Shown in pieces: positions 27,858 through 36,184 of a stretch of DNA of 64,000 nt. The position numbers were made by a program, and so were the translations under genes. Source of the DNA: Bacillota bacterium (GTDB taxonomy: Bacteria > Bacillota > Clostridia > Peptostreptococcales > Anaerovoracaceae); NCBI GenBank assembly GCA_029006195.1, contig JAQXGH010000017.1:19699-83698 (forward strand), read 5' to 3'. The notes under the pieces are model-generated. The model did not search any database, was not told where the DNA came from, and worked only from the letters and a program-made list of their open reading frames with translations. Position 1 is the stretch's first letter. The number at the start of each line of letters is the position of its first letter.

Positions 27858-30830
27858 TTACTTCATTGTGTCTTCCTGACCTGGCTTCCATCTTACGCCT
27901 TCCTTGCCGAGTCTGTGGAACTCGAGGTTTTCTGGCTTTGAAGGATCCATTGGGTTGTTAACGATATCTTCGATAGCATCCCACATATCGTTACCGAGGA
28001 AGTACTTTTCTGGCTTGTTAGGGTTAGGTTCGCCCTTAGCCTTAGCATCGATACCAGCCTTGATCTTAGCAGCTGTTGCAGGCAGTTCGTAAATTCTTAC
28101 GCCTACTGCATTGTTGATAGCGTTGATTACTGCCATGTGGTTTGATGACTGGAATGCTTCTGAAGCGCCTGATGAACCGAAAGGTCCTCTAGGGTCATAT
28201 CCGTCGATACCAACTGCGTGGTAATCTGGATAGTCAGGAACATCCTTGATGTAAGGAACGCCGCACTTGAACATGTTTGTATCCTTCTTAACATCTTCGT
28301 AGTTTTCGCTGAGAGCGAAACCGATTGAGTGTGACATACCACCGTAGATCTGGCCTTCAACTGCCTGGATGTTACCAGGAGTACCGATCCAGTATACGCA
28401 AGTCATTCCTGTGCAAGTAGTCTTACCAGTAGCAACTTCTACGTCAACTGTTGCCAGGTAGAGAGCGTATGTATATGTGTAAGTTGGGTTACCGCTTCCA
28501 TCGTTAGGGTCGAGGTCATAGAAGTAGTCATATTCGTCAACTGTTGCCCAGTCACCCTGGTATCTAGTAGGGATTCCTTCTGCAACAATTTCTTCATATG
28601 TTCTATATGTTCCGTCAGCCTTTCTCATAGCGTCTGCGATGTTCTTAGCAGCTACGATTGAAGCCTTACCGTTAGCATAGTGTGATCTTGAACCTGCTGA
28701 TTCACCAGTGTTAGGACAGTACTTTGAGTCGTCCTGTACGAGCTTGATGTCGTTAGGTGTGATTTCAGGGAAGTATTCCTTCATTGCTTCGAGCATGCAG
28801 ATGAGTGAACCCTGGTCGCCGCCCTGGCCCTGATCCTGCCAAGTGTCGTACTTTCTGAATGTTCCATCTGGCATCAGTTCGATAGCAACGTGAGCTTCGT
28901 CAACTGCACCAAGACCTACGTTGTATCCGCCCCATGCTACGCCGATACCCTTCTTAACGTCTTCGTGTGCTGCATTCCAAGCTTCAACTTCAGCCTTCTT
29001 AGCTTCGTATTCTGGTCTGAGCTTTTCCATCATTTCTTCCATTGGATAATGGAGGTATGGATACTGGTTCAGGTTAGTGTCTTCTGGAGTTCTAGCGATA
29101 TTTCTCCATCTGAGTTCGAATGGGTCAATACCTGATTCTTCTGCCAGCATATCAACGATTGCTTCTGAAGCAGTGAATGCCTGTGGAGCACCGTAACCTC
29201 TGTATGCTGTACCGAATGAGTGGTTAGTGAATGCTACTCTAGCGATACCAGCTGCATTTGGCATGTAGTATGGATACCACATGAATCTTAAGATCTTAGT
29301 CAGCTTGTCATCGCCCAGTTCTGCGAATGGACCGTGGTCAACGCCTGATTCGTATTCACCTGCAACAAACTTACCGTTTTCGTCACAAGCCATTCTAGCA
29401 TTGAAGTAAGCTGGTGATCTCTTACCTGACATAGCGTTGAACTGTGCATAATCCATTGAAAGTGAGCATGGCATGCCAGTAACCTTAGTAGCGATACCTA
29501 CCATTGAGTATGAGTGAGCACTCATTGCCCAACCGAATGAACCGCCTGTAGGATTTTCGATTACTCTGAGCTTTTCTACAGGGATACCGATAGCTTCTGC
29601 CATATCGTCTCTGTCGAAGTAGAGTGTCATTGTCTTACAGTGTACGCAAAGGTTATCGTCTTCATCATAGTAAGCCTGCATTACGTCGCCTTCGATTGAA
29701 AGGTGAGGTTCTCTTGATGAGTAGAATGAACCTTCTACTGAGTAAGCAGCGTTATCGATCATGTCTGGAACGTTCTTCCAGTCACCCTTGAGTACAGGCT
29801 GCTGTGAGTAAATATTTGCACCATATGTTTCAGGCATCCAATCGTGGATCTTCTGAGCATCTGGAGTAACTGCTTCGAGGTAGCTCATGTATTCAGGCAG
29901 TGGTTCGAGTTCAACCTTAACTGCGTCAGCAGCTGCCTTAGCGTGATCTCTTGTGTCGGCACAAACCAGAGCAACTACATCACCATAGTACAGAATCTTG
30001 TCTTCTGCCAGGATGTGGTGGTTCTGCTGGAGTTCAACTGTTCTAGCTGAGAAAGAATAAGTCATCAGCTTGTTAGCGTCCTTAATGTCATCGTAAGTGA
30101 TGATCTTAACAACGCCTGGCATCTTTTCTGCTTCGCTGTAATCGATGTTCTTGATGATAGCGTGGCTGTACTGTCTAGGCATAACAACTTCAACCTTGAG
30201 AGTTTCAGCTGGCATGTGCAGTTCGATATCATCGCCGTAATCAGTAACGCCGCAAGCCTTAGGAAGAGCATTAGGTCTTTCAAGTGGCTTACCATAGAAG
30301 TTACCGATATCTTCAGTCCAGTCGTAGATGAAGTCGTCAACTGTCTTTTCGCCTCTGAGTACTTCAGCAGCTGCCATAACAACGTCAACGATGTGCTTGT
30401 AACCAGTACATCTACATACGTTTCTGTGCTTCTGGAACCAGTCTCTTACGTCTTCTCTAGTTGGGTTAGGATTTTCTTCGAGGAGCTGATAAGCTGATAC
30501 GATGAAACCAGGTACGCAGAAACCGCACTGTACAGCACCAAAAGCAACCCATAATCTCTGAAGAGGATGTGGGTGCATTACTGTTCCGATACCTTCGATA
30601 GTGATGATTTTGCTGTACTCAGGAACCTTAGAGATTTTACGAGTACATGATCTGACAACTTTGCCGTCAAGGATTACTGAACAAGCACCGCAGACACCAG
30701 TTCCGCAGCCAACTTTTGTTCCAGTAAGGCCAATACGACGAAGTACATCAGCGAGAGTATCCTTGTTAGGATCGCAGATGAACATACGGTCGGCACCGTT
30801 AATGTTCAAAAACATTCTTGTGTAATTCAT
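27858..30830 (-). CDS. Molybdopterin-dependent aldehyde oxidoreductase (xanthine oxidase family), [2Fe-2S] N-terminus fused to Moco-binding subunit
   Basis: GCGTGVCGACSVILDGKVVRSC; FGAVQCGFCVPGFI; HRNVCRCTGYKHIV; Moco domain 'GGSFGWAMSAHSYSM', 'GQGGDQGSLI', 'GASEAFQSSNHMAVINAINNAVG'. Confidence 0.95.
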   Translation of the reverse strand: MNYTRMFLNINGADRMFICDPNKDTLADVLRRIGLTGTKVGCGTGVCGACSVILDGKVVRSCTRKISKVPEYSKIITIEGIGTVMHPHPLQRLWVAFGAVQCGFCVPGFIVSAYQLLEENPNPTREDVRDWFQKHRNVCRCTGYKHIVDVVMAAAEVLRGEKTVDDFIYDWTEDIGNFYGKPLERPNALPKACGVTDYGDDIELHMPAETLKVEVVMPRQYSHAIIKNIDYSEAEKMPGVVKIITYDDIKDANKLMTYSFSARTVELQQNHHILAEDKILYYGDVVALVCADTRDHAKAAADAVKVELEPLPEYMSYLEAVTPDAQKIHDWMPETYGANIYSQQPVLKGDWKNVPDMIDNAAYSVEGSFYSSREPHLSIEGDVMQAYYDEDDNLCVHCKTMTLYFDRDDMAEAIGIPVEKLRVIENPTGGSFGWAMSAHSYSMVGIATKVTGMPCSLSMDYAQFNAMSGKRSPAYFNARMACDENGKFVAGEYESGVDHGPFAELGDDKLTKILRFMWYPYYMPNAAGIARVAFTNHSFGTAYRGYGAPQAFTASEAIVDMLAEESGIDPFELRWRNIARTPEDTNLNQYPYLHYPMEEMMEKLRPEYEAKKAEVEAWNAAHEDVKKGIGVAWGGYNVGLGAVDEAHVAIELMPDGTFRKYDTWQDQGQGGDQGSLICMLEAMKEYFPEITPNDIKLVQDDSKYCPNTGESAGSRSHYANGKASIVAAKNIADAMRKADGTYRTYEEIVAEGIPTRYQGDWATVDEYDYFYDLDPNDGSGNPTYTYTYALYLATVDVEVATGKTTCTGMTCVYWIGTPGNIQAVEGQIYGGMSHSIGFALSENYEDVKKDTNMFKCGVPYIKDVPDYPDYHAVGIDGYDPRGPFGSSGASEAFQSSNHMAVINAINNAVGVRIYELPATAAKIKAGIDAKAKGEPNPNKPEKYFLGNDMWDAIEDIVNNPMDPSKPENLEFHRLGKEGVRWKPGQEDTMK

Positions 30831-31040
30831 ATGATTGCCTCCGCTTTTGATATTAATTTGTAACTTGCTTGCTTTGTATATTGAAAATTATACGCATCAA
30901 TATTTTAAATAGTCAGAAAACTAATGTCAAGAAAAGGCAAGAGTTGTATCGAATTTGCGACAGCCTTCTTATATATGAATGAAATGTTGTTTTGATGGAA
31001 GAAAATTTCCGAAAAACGGCATTGGCGGCGCGTATTTCGG

Positions 31041-31069
31041 TTGACAAATGGGGTTTTCGGTGCTATGAT
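31041..31069 (+). promoter_or_regulatory. Promoter of the AOR operon leader
   Basis: TTGACA (31041-31046), 17 bp spacer, TATGAT (31064-31069). Confidence 0.75.
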
Positions 31070-31091
31070 TACGCTATCCAAAACTGAATAT

Positions 31092-31248
31092 TCTCCGATC
31101 CTTGTACGACACCAGATGCCGGCAAGGACGATAGGGTCAGTGAAGCGATTTGCTGGCCTGCCAATGTGCGAAGGAGTCATAAGCGGGTTTAAGTACAGCC
31201 GTAGGCGATGCTTAGATTCGAGGTTGGACTTGCCTGCGCACTTTTTTT
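31092..31248 (+). ncRNA. Structured leader RNA copy B (same unassigned class as copy A) with overlapping intrinsic terminator
   Basis: 85-nt ungapped match to 2608-2692; GGTCAG/CTGGCC hairpin; GTGCGaAGG ... CCTgCGCAC stem followed by T7 (31242-31248). Confidence 0.7.
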
Positions 31249-31441
31249 ATTGAAATTTATACGAATTTGATTCTTTTAGACTCATTTTGTCGATTCTAAA
31301 ACTTCTTTGAATTCATATGATTGCTTGCTTGTTTTTGATAAAAAAGGTGCGCAGACAGGTCCAGCGAATGTACATATATCGGATATATTTATGAGTTAGC
31401 AATGGTTCATTATAGAAGTTTTTGAGGAAAGGAAGAGGCTA

Positions 31442-31828
31442 ATGAAGAGATTAAAGTTCAAGAAGGAGCTCTGCATAGGCTGTACACTTTGTGCACAGAT
31501 TTGTTCAGCTTACAAGGAAGGCGAATACGTTCCTTCAAAGGCAAGAATTTTCATAGAGAGTTACTATGAAAGAGGCGAACTGAAGTATGACGGAGCATAT
31601 TGTATCCTCTGTGGTAAGTGCGCTAAGGCTTGTCCAGTAGAAGCAATCAAGTTTACTGATCACATCGAAGTAGATCATGATTTATGTTGTGGCTGTGGTC
31701 TTTGCGAAGAAGCATGTCCTAAGCACGTTGTTAGACTTAGAGACGACGTTGCATATATCTGCGATACATGCGGCGGAGATCCTAACTGTGTTAAGACTTG
31801 TCCACAGAGCGCACTGACATTTGAATAA
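31442..31828 (+). CDS. Polyferredoxin with four [4Fe-4S]-type cysteine motifs (AOR partner)
   Basis: CIGCTLCAQIC, CILCGKCAKACP, CCGCGLCEEACP, CDTCGGDPNCVKTCP. Confidence 0.92.
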   Translation: MKRLKFKKELCIGCTLCAQICSAYKEGEYVPSKARIFIESYYERGELKYDGAYCILCGKCAKACPVEAIKFTDHIEVDHDLCCGCGLCEEACPKHVVRLRDDVAYICDTCGGDPNCVKTCPQSALTFE

Positions 31829-31848
31829 ATAGGGAGGAGGACAGTAAT

Positions 31849-33678
31849 ATGAAGTATACAATTTTAAGAGATAAGTATGAACAGCAGGCTGCCGATCCTA
31901 ACCAGACTATTATGAGCGCATATCAGAACAGAGTTCTGAGAATCAACCTCACTGAGAAGAAGGCAACAGTAGAACCTCTGAGAATGGACTTCGCTGAGAA
32001 GTACGTTGGCTCAAAGGGTCTCGTAATTAGATATATGTATGAAGATATGGCTCCAGGAATCGATCCACTGGGTCCTGAAAACAATCTTTATCTGACAACT
32101 GGCCCTATGACTGGTACACCAATTCCTTGTTCAGGTAAGCTGTCAGTAGCAGCTAAGTCACCTGCAACAGGTACAATGAATGACTGCTCAATCGGTGGTC
32201 ACGCTGGTATCAGAATCAAGTTCGCTGGATATGATATGGTAGTATTTGAAGGTCAGCTTGAAGAACCTGGTATCGTTATTATCGATGATGACGAAATCAA
32301 ATTCGAAAGCGCAGAAGGTCTTTGGGGCAGAGGCTCACATGAAGTTGAAGCTGAACTGATCGACAGATTCGGCAGAGAATTCTCATGTATGTCAATCGGT
32401 CCTGCAGGCGAAAACCTCAGCAACATGGCTTGCATCAACTCAGACTACTACAGACAGGCTGGTAGAGGCGGCATCGGTGCTGTAATGGGTTCAAAGAAGA
32501 TGAAGGCTATCATGATCAGAGGTACTGGCTCAGTTAAGATTCCTAACATCAAGGAAGGTACTGATAGAATCCTCGAACTGCTTCACCAGAGCTGTCTGGA
32601 TGAAGAAAACCAGTTCATCTTCGACGTTGGTACATTCGGCTTCCTGGAAGCTTGCCAGGACGGCGGTATCATGCCATATAAGAACTTCTCAGATACAACT
32701 GACGAAAACTGGACTGAATATAATGACGCAGCAGTTCTCCCTTATAGACAGGGTAAGAGAGGCTGCGGAAGCTGCGGTCTCGGCTGCGGTAACTTCATCA
32801 AGATGGGCGATGTAGTTTGTGAAGGTCCTGAATATGAAACAACAGCAGTAGCTGGTCCAAACGCTGGCAATACTGATCCTAAGGAAATCCTTAGATACAA
32901 CATGGTATGCGATGACATGGGTCTCGATACTATCTCAGCTGGTGACACTCTCGTATGGGCTATGGAAATGACTGAAACTGGTCAGCATGACTTTGGCATC
33001 CACTGGGGTGAAACAAACAAGATGTGTGAATACATCGAAAAGATGGCTAGAAGAGAAAACGAAATGTTCTCAGACCTGGCTGATGGCGTTAAGATCGCTG
33101 CAGAAAAGCACGGCGGTTTCGACATCGCAATGCAGGTTAAGGGCCTCGAATATCCACAGTATGAACCACGTGGTTCATGGGGTATGGCAATGTCATATGC
33201 AGTATCAGACAGAGGCGCTTGCCACATGAGATCATATGCACCTAACGAAGAAGTATTCGCTGCTTCAGTTCCTCCTTACACTGCAGAAGGTAAGGGCCAG
33301 GTTGTATATAATCTTGGTGAATTCAATGCTATCAAGTTCAGCTGCTGTATCTGCGACATGTGGGGTACAATCGACTATGCAATCATGGCAGAACTCCTGA
33401 CTATCATTACTGGTAAGGAATGGACTGAAGATGACATGGCTGCAGTAGGTAGAAGAGTTATCAACATCGCTAGAGCATTCAACCAGAGAGAAGGATTCAA
33501 CAGACAGCAGGATACAGTTCCTAAGAGAGTTATCAGAGACGCTCTGAAGACAGGCCCTGCAGCTGGTCAGGTTATTCCACCAGAAGCATTCGAAAGTATG
33601 CTCGACCAGTACTACGAAGTTCTCGGTTGGAACAAGGATGGTACAATGCCAGACGAACTGATCAAGTCAATTCTCTAA
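31849..33678 (+). CDS. Aldehyde:ferredoxin oxidoreductase family (tungstopterin) protein
   Basis: 'MSAYQNRVLRINLTEKK', 'TGPMTGTPIPCSGKLSVAAKSPATGTMNDCSIGGHAGIRIKFAGYD', 'GCGSCGLGCGNF'; adjacent ferredoxin. Confidence 0.93.
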   Translation: MKYTILRDKYEQQAADPNQTIMSAYQNRVLRINLTEKKATVEPLRMDFAEKYVGSKGLVIRYMYEDMAPGIDPLGPENNLYLTTGPMTGTPIPCSGKLSVAAKSPATGTMNDCSIGGHAGIRIKFAGYDMVVFEGQLEEPGIVIIDDDEIKFESAEGLWGRGSHEVEAELIDRFGREFSCMSIGPAGENLSNMACINSDYYRQAGRGGIGAVMGSKKMKAIMIRGTGSVKIPNIKEGTDRILELLHQSCLDEENQFIFDVGTFGFLEACQDGGIMPYKNFSDTTDENWTEYNDAAVLPYRQGKRGCGSCGLGCGNFIKMGDVVCEGPEYETTAVAGPNAGNTDPKEILRYNMVCDDMGLDTISAGDTLVWAMEMTETGQHDFGIHWGETNKMCEYIEKMARRENEMFSDLADGVKIAAEKHGGFDIAMQVKGLEYPQYEPRGSWGMAMSYAVSDRGACHMRSYAPNEEVFAASVPPYTAEGKGQVVYNLGEFNAIKFSCCICDMWGTIDYAIMAELLTIITGKEWTEDDMAAVGRRVINIARAFNQREGFNRQQDTVPKRVIRDALKTGPAAGQVIPPEAFESMLDQYYEVLGWNKDGTMPDELIKSIL

Positions 33679-33730
33679 TCTGAGGATAAAATTAGTAAAT
33701 GAAACATTTCAATATGTGATGTATAATAAA

Positions 33731-33757
33731 TGGGTCAGAGGCTTAGCTTCTGACCCA
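33731..33757 (+). terminator. Hairpin after AOR gene
   Basis: TGGGTCAGA ... TCTGACCCA perfect 9 bp stem. Confidence 0.65.
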
Positions 33758-33803
33758 TTCTTATTACAAGAACTATTGTTAAATATTTAAGGAGGTGTGG
33801 ATT

Positions 33804-34040
33804 ATGAAAGTGACAATCGCTATGCGCGGCACTCTTAAGAAGAGATACGGCACAGAAGAAAGAATTGTCGAAGTTCCTGAAGGCACAACTTGCAGTCAGG
33901 CTTTAGAAGCAATTGGAATCAAGTACCAGGAAGATAAAGGCTTTGGTTTTGTTTCAGTGAACAGCATGAGATGCGATATAGAAACAGAGCTTCATGATGG
34001 TGATTATCTTAAGGCTTTTAGTAAAGTATACGGAGGCTGA
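33804..34040 (+). CDS. MoaD/ThiS-family sulfur carrier
   Basis: Small beta-grasp-like protein ending in GG; followed by ThiF-family gene; SD ggagg before ATG at 33804. Confidence 0.85.
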   Translation: MKVTIAMRGTLKKRYGTEERIVEVPEGTTCSQALEAIGIKYQEDKGFGFVSVNSMRCDIETELHDGDYLKAFSKVYGG

Positions 34041-34723
34041 TGGATATGGATATTAGATATACTAGGAATATAGGAACGATATCTGAGGATGAACAGTCCG
34101 CACTTGCCACTAAGAGAGTTTGCGTTGTAGGATGCGGCGGACTTGGCGGCGGAGTGATCGAAGGCCTTGTTAGAATTGGTGTTGGACATCTGACAGTAGT
34201 TGACGGAGATGTGTTTGATGAAACAAATCTCAATAGACAGGTGCTTTCGAATGAAGATAATCTGGGCCATCCTAAGGCTGTTGAAGCCAGACTTCAGATG
34301 AAGACGATCAACTCAAACGTTCAGATAGATTCAGTGCAGGGACTTTTGACAGAAGAGAATGCAGCTGCCATAATAGCGGGGCATGACCTTGTAGTAGATG
34401 CGCTTGATAATATGGAAGCCAGACTGGTTCTGGAGGATAAATGCGAAGAGGCTGGAATCCCTCTCGTTCATGGTGCTATCGGAGGATGGCAGGGTCAGGT
34501 CACAGTGGTGATGCCTGGTGACTGCATACTGCATCAGATTTACGAGGACGCAGAAGTGGATAAAAGTGTTAAACCAACAAACCCTCCATTCACACCAGCA
34601 GTAGTATCAGCAATTGAGGTAAGTGAAGCTGTGAAGGTTTTGCTCGGCAGAGAAGAAGCGCTTAGAGGTAAGGTATTGACTTTAGACCTTCTCAATCACG
34701 AATACGATGTTATAGAATTTTAG
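34040..34723 (+). CDS. MoeB/ThiF/HesA-family adenylyltransferase
   Basis: 'RVCVVGCGGLGGGVIEGLVRIGVGHLTVVDGDVFDETNLNRQVL', 'LVHGAIGGWQGQVTVV'. Confidence 0.92.
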   Translation: MDMDIRYTRNIGTISEDEQSALATKRVCVVGCGGLGGGVIEGLVRIGVGHLTVVDGDVFDETNLNRQVLSNEDNLGHPKAVEARLQMKTINSNVQIDSVQGLLTEENAAAIIAGHDLVVDALDNMEARLVLEDKCEEAGIPLVHGAIGGWQGQVTVVMPGDCILHQIYEDAEVDKSVKPTNPPFTPAVVSAIEVSEAVKVLLGREEALRGKVLTLDLLNHEYDVIEF

Positions 34724-34733
34724 AGGTGACCTG

Positions 34734-34901
34734 ATGGAAGATAGAAAATTTGATCTTTACGTTAAACTTGATGGTGAAGAAATCACTCTCATGCCTTTTA
34801 TCGAGAATATGACTCGCGATGTTGTTCTTGGCGTTGTTAGAAATCTTAAGGGATACGAAGAAGGTCAGGAAATCGAAATCGTTCTTAAGCCAATAAGATA
34901 A
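34734..34901 (+). CDS. 55-aa conserved-looking small protein (absent from the ORF track)
   Basis: MEDRKFDLYVKLDGEEITLMPFIENMTRDVVLGVVRNLKGYEEGQEIEIVLKPIR; tight fit between flanking genes; stop TAA abuts the next ATG at 34902; upstream agaggtgacctg SD. Confidence 0.75.
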   Translation: MEDRKFDLYVKLDGEEITLMPFIENMTRDVVLGVVRNLKGYEEGQEIEIVLKPIR

Positions 34902-36146
34902 ATGAAGTTAGTAAACGTACAGGGAAGAAAAAAGACCGGTAAAACCACAACGGTCACAAATATAATATCTGAACTTGTTAGGCGCGGCTACACTGTTGGT
35001 TCAGTGAAGGGCATTCATATAGATGCTTTTTCGATGGATTCGGAGACGGCGGATACCGGTAAGCACAAGCGCGCTGGCGCAGATCCGGTTACAGCCAGAT
35101 GCCACGACGAAACTAACGTGATGTTTAAGGGAAAAAGAAATCTGCGTGAAATTCTTAAGTTTTATGACACCGATTGGGTGGTCATAGAGAGTCACGTGGA
35201 TTTAAGATGCCCGAATATAATTACAGGCAGGACTGCTTACTACGATGGAGAGGGTAAGGACGTAAGTCTTGATGAGCAGGTAAACGAACTGACCATCGCA
35301 TGCAGCGGTGTGATTTCTAACGAGATCTCTGAGTTTGAAGGGCTGCCTGTTATAAATTCGATGACATCCATTGAGAAGCTCGTGGATGTTATTGAGAACT
35401 TTTATAATTGTAAAGAAGAAGTTAGGATCCTTGAACCTGAGGAAGAGATGGCGCTGATAGAATCAAACGATTTTATTAAGGTGCATGCTGACGGCAGGGA
35501 AGAAGCTGGATCAGATCATATGCTGATGGAGAATACCGTTGAGGTATATATCAATGGCAAGCTGAGAGGAGCTGTTCCTTGTACGCCTCAGAATATCCCT
35601 GAACTGGTGATAGGATGGCTTAATGCTGAAGGCTTTATCGATGATATCAGAGAGATTCAGCAGATAACAATAAACGATGAAGGAACTCTGGCAGAGGTTC
35701 TTCTGGATAATGAGTGGGGAAATTATCCGGTCCGTCCGGTTTCTCAAGTGAAATGGAAGAAAGAATGGATCTTTGCACTGGCTAAGGATTTCGAAATCAT
35801 TATGCCTCTCAGACAGGAGACTATGGCTGCGCATAATTGCCGCATAGCCAGAGGTCTTGATGACGGGAGCATTGACATCCTCTTTAAGTGTGAAGATATA
35901 GGAAGGCATAGTGCGATCGACAAAGTGATCGGATGGAGCATGAGAAATGGAATCGATATGACAGACTGCATATTGTTCACAAGCGGGAGAGTCAGCCGTG
36001 CCATGGTCCAGAAGGTTATTCGCGCGGGCATTCCGGTAATGGCTGGCAAGGGCACCATTTCTAAGAAAGCGGTGGCGCTGGCTAAAGCAAACAACCTGAC
36101 ATTGATCGGGTATGCTAAGGCTGATAGCCTTTGCATATTCGCTTAA
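34902..36146 (+). CDS. MobB-FdhD fusion protein
   Basis: N-terminus 'VNVQGRKKTGKTTTVTNIISELVRRGYTVGSVKGIHIDAFSMD' (MobB P-loop); C-terminus 'CEDIGRHSAIDKVIGWSMRNGIDMTDCILFTSGRVSRAMVQKVIRAGIPVMAGKGTISKKAVALA' (FdhD). Confidence 0.87.
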   Translation: MKLVNVQGRKKTGKTTTVTNIISELVRRGYTVGSVKGIHIDAFSMDSETADTGKHKRAGADPVTARCHDETNVMFKGKRNLREILKFYDTDWVVIESHVDLRCPNIITGRTAYYDGEGKDVSLDEQVNELTIACSGVISNEISEFEGLPVINSMTSIEKLVDVIENFYNCKEEVRILEPEEEMALIESNDFIKVHADGREEAGSDHMLMENTVEVYINGKLRGAVPCTPQNIPELVIGWLNAEGFIDDIREIQQITINDEGTLAEVLLDNEWGNYPVRPVSQVKWKKEWIFALAKDFEIIMPLRQETMAAHNCRIARGLDDGSIDILFKCEDIGRHSAIDKVIGWSMRNGIDMTDCILFTSGRVSRAMVQKVIRAGIPVMAGKGTISKKAVALAKANNLTLIGYAKADSLCIFA

Positions 36147-36184
36147 ATAAAAAAACAAACAAGCAAGCAAAGGAAAACTAAATA

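Noticed and set aside
35511-36170. 219-aa antisense ORF
   Set aside because: Fully antisense to the MobB-FdhD fusion; composition is not protein-like
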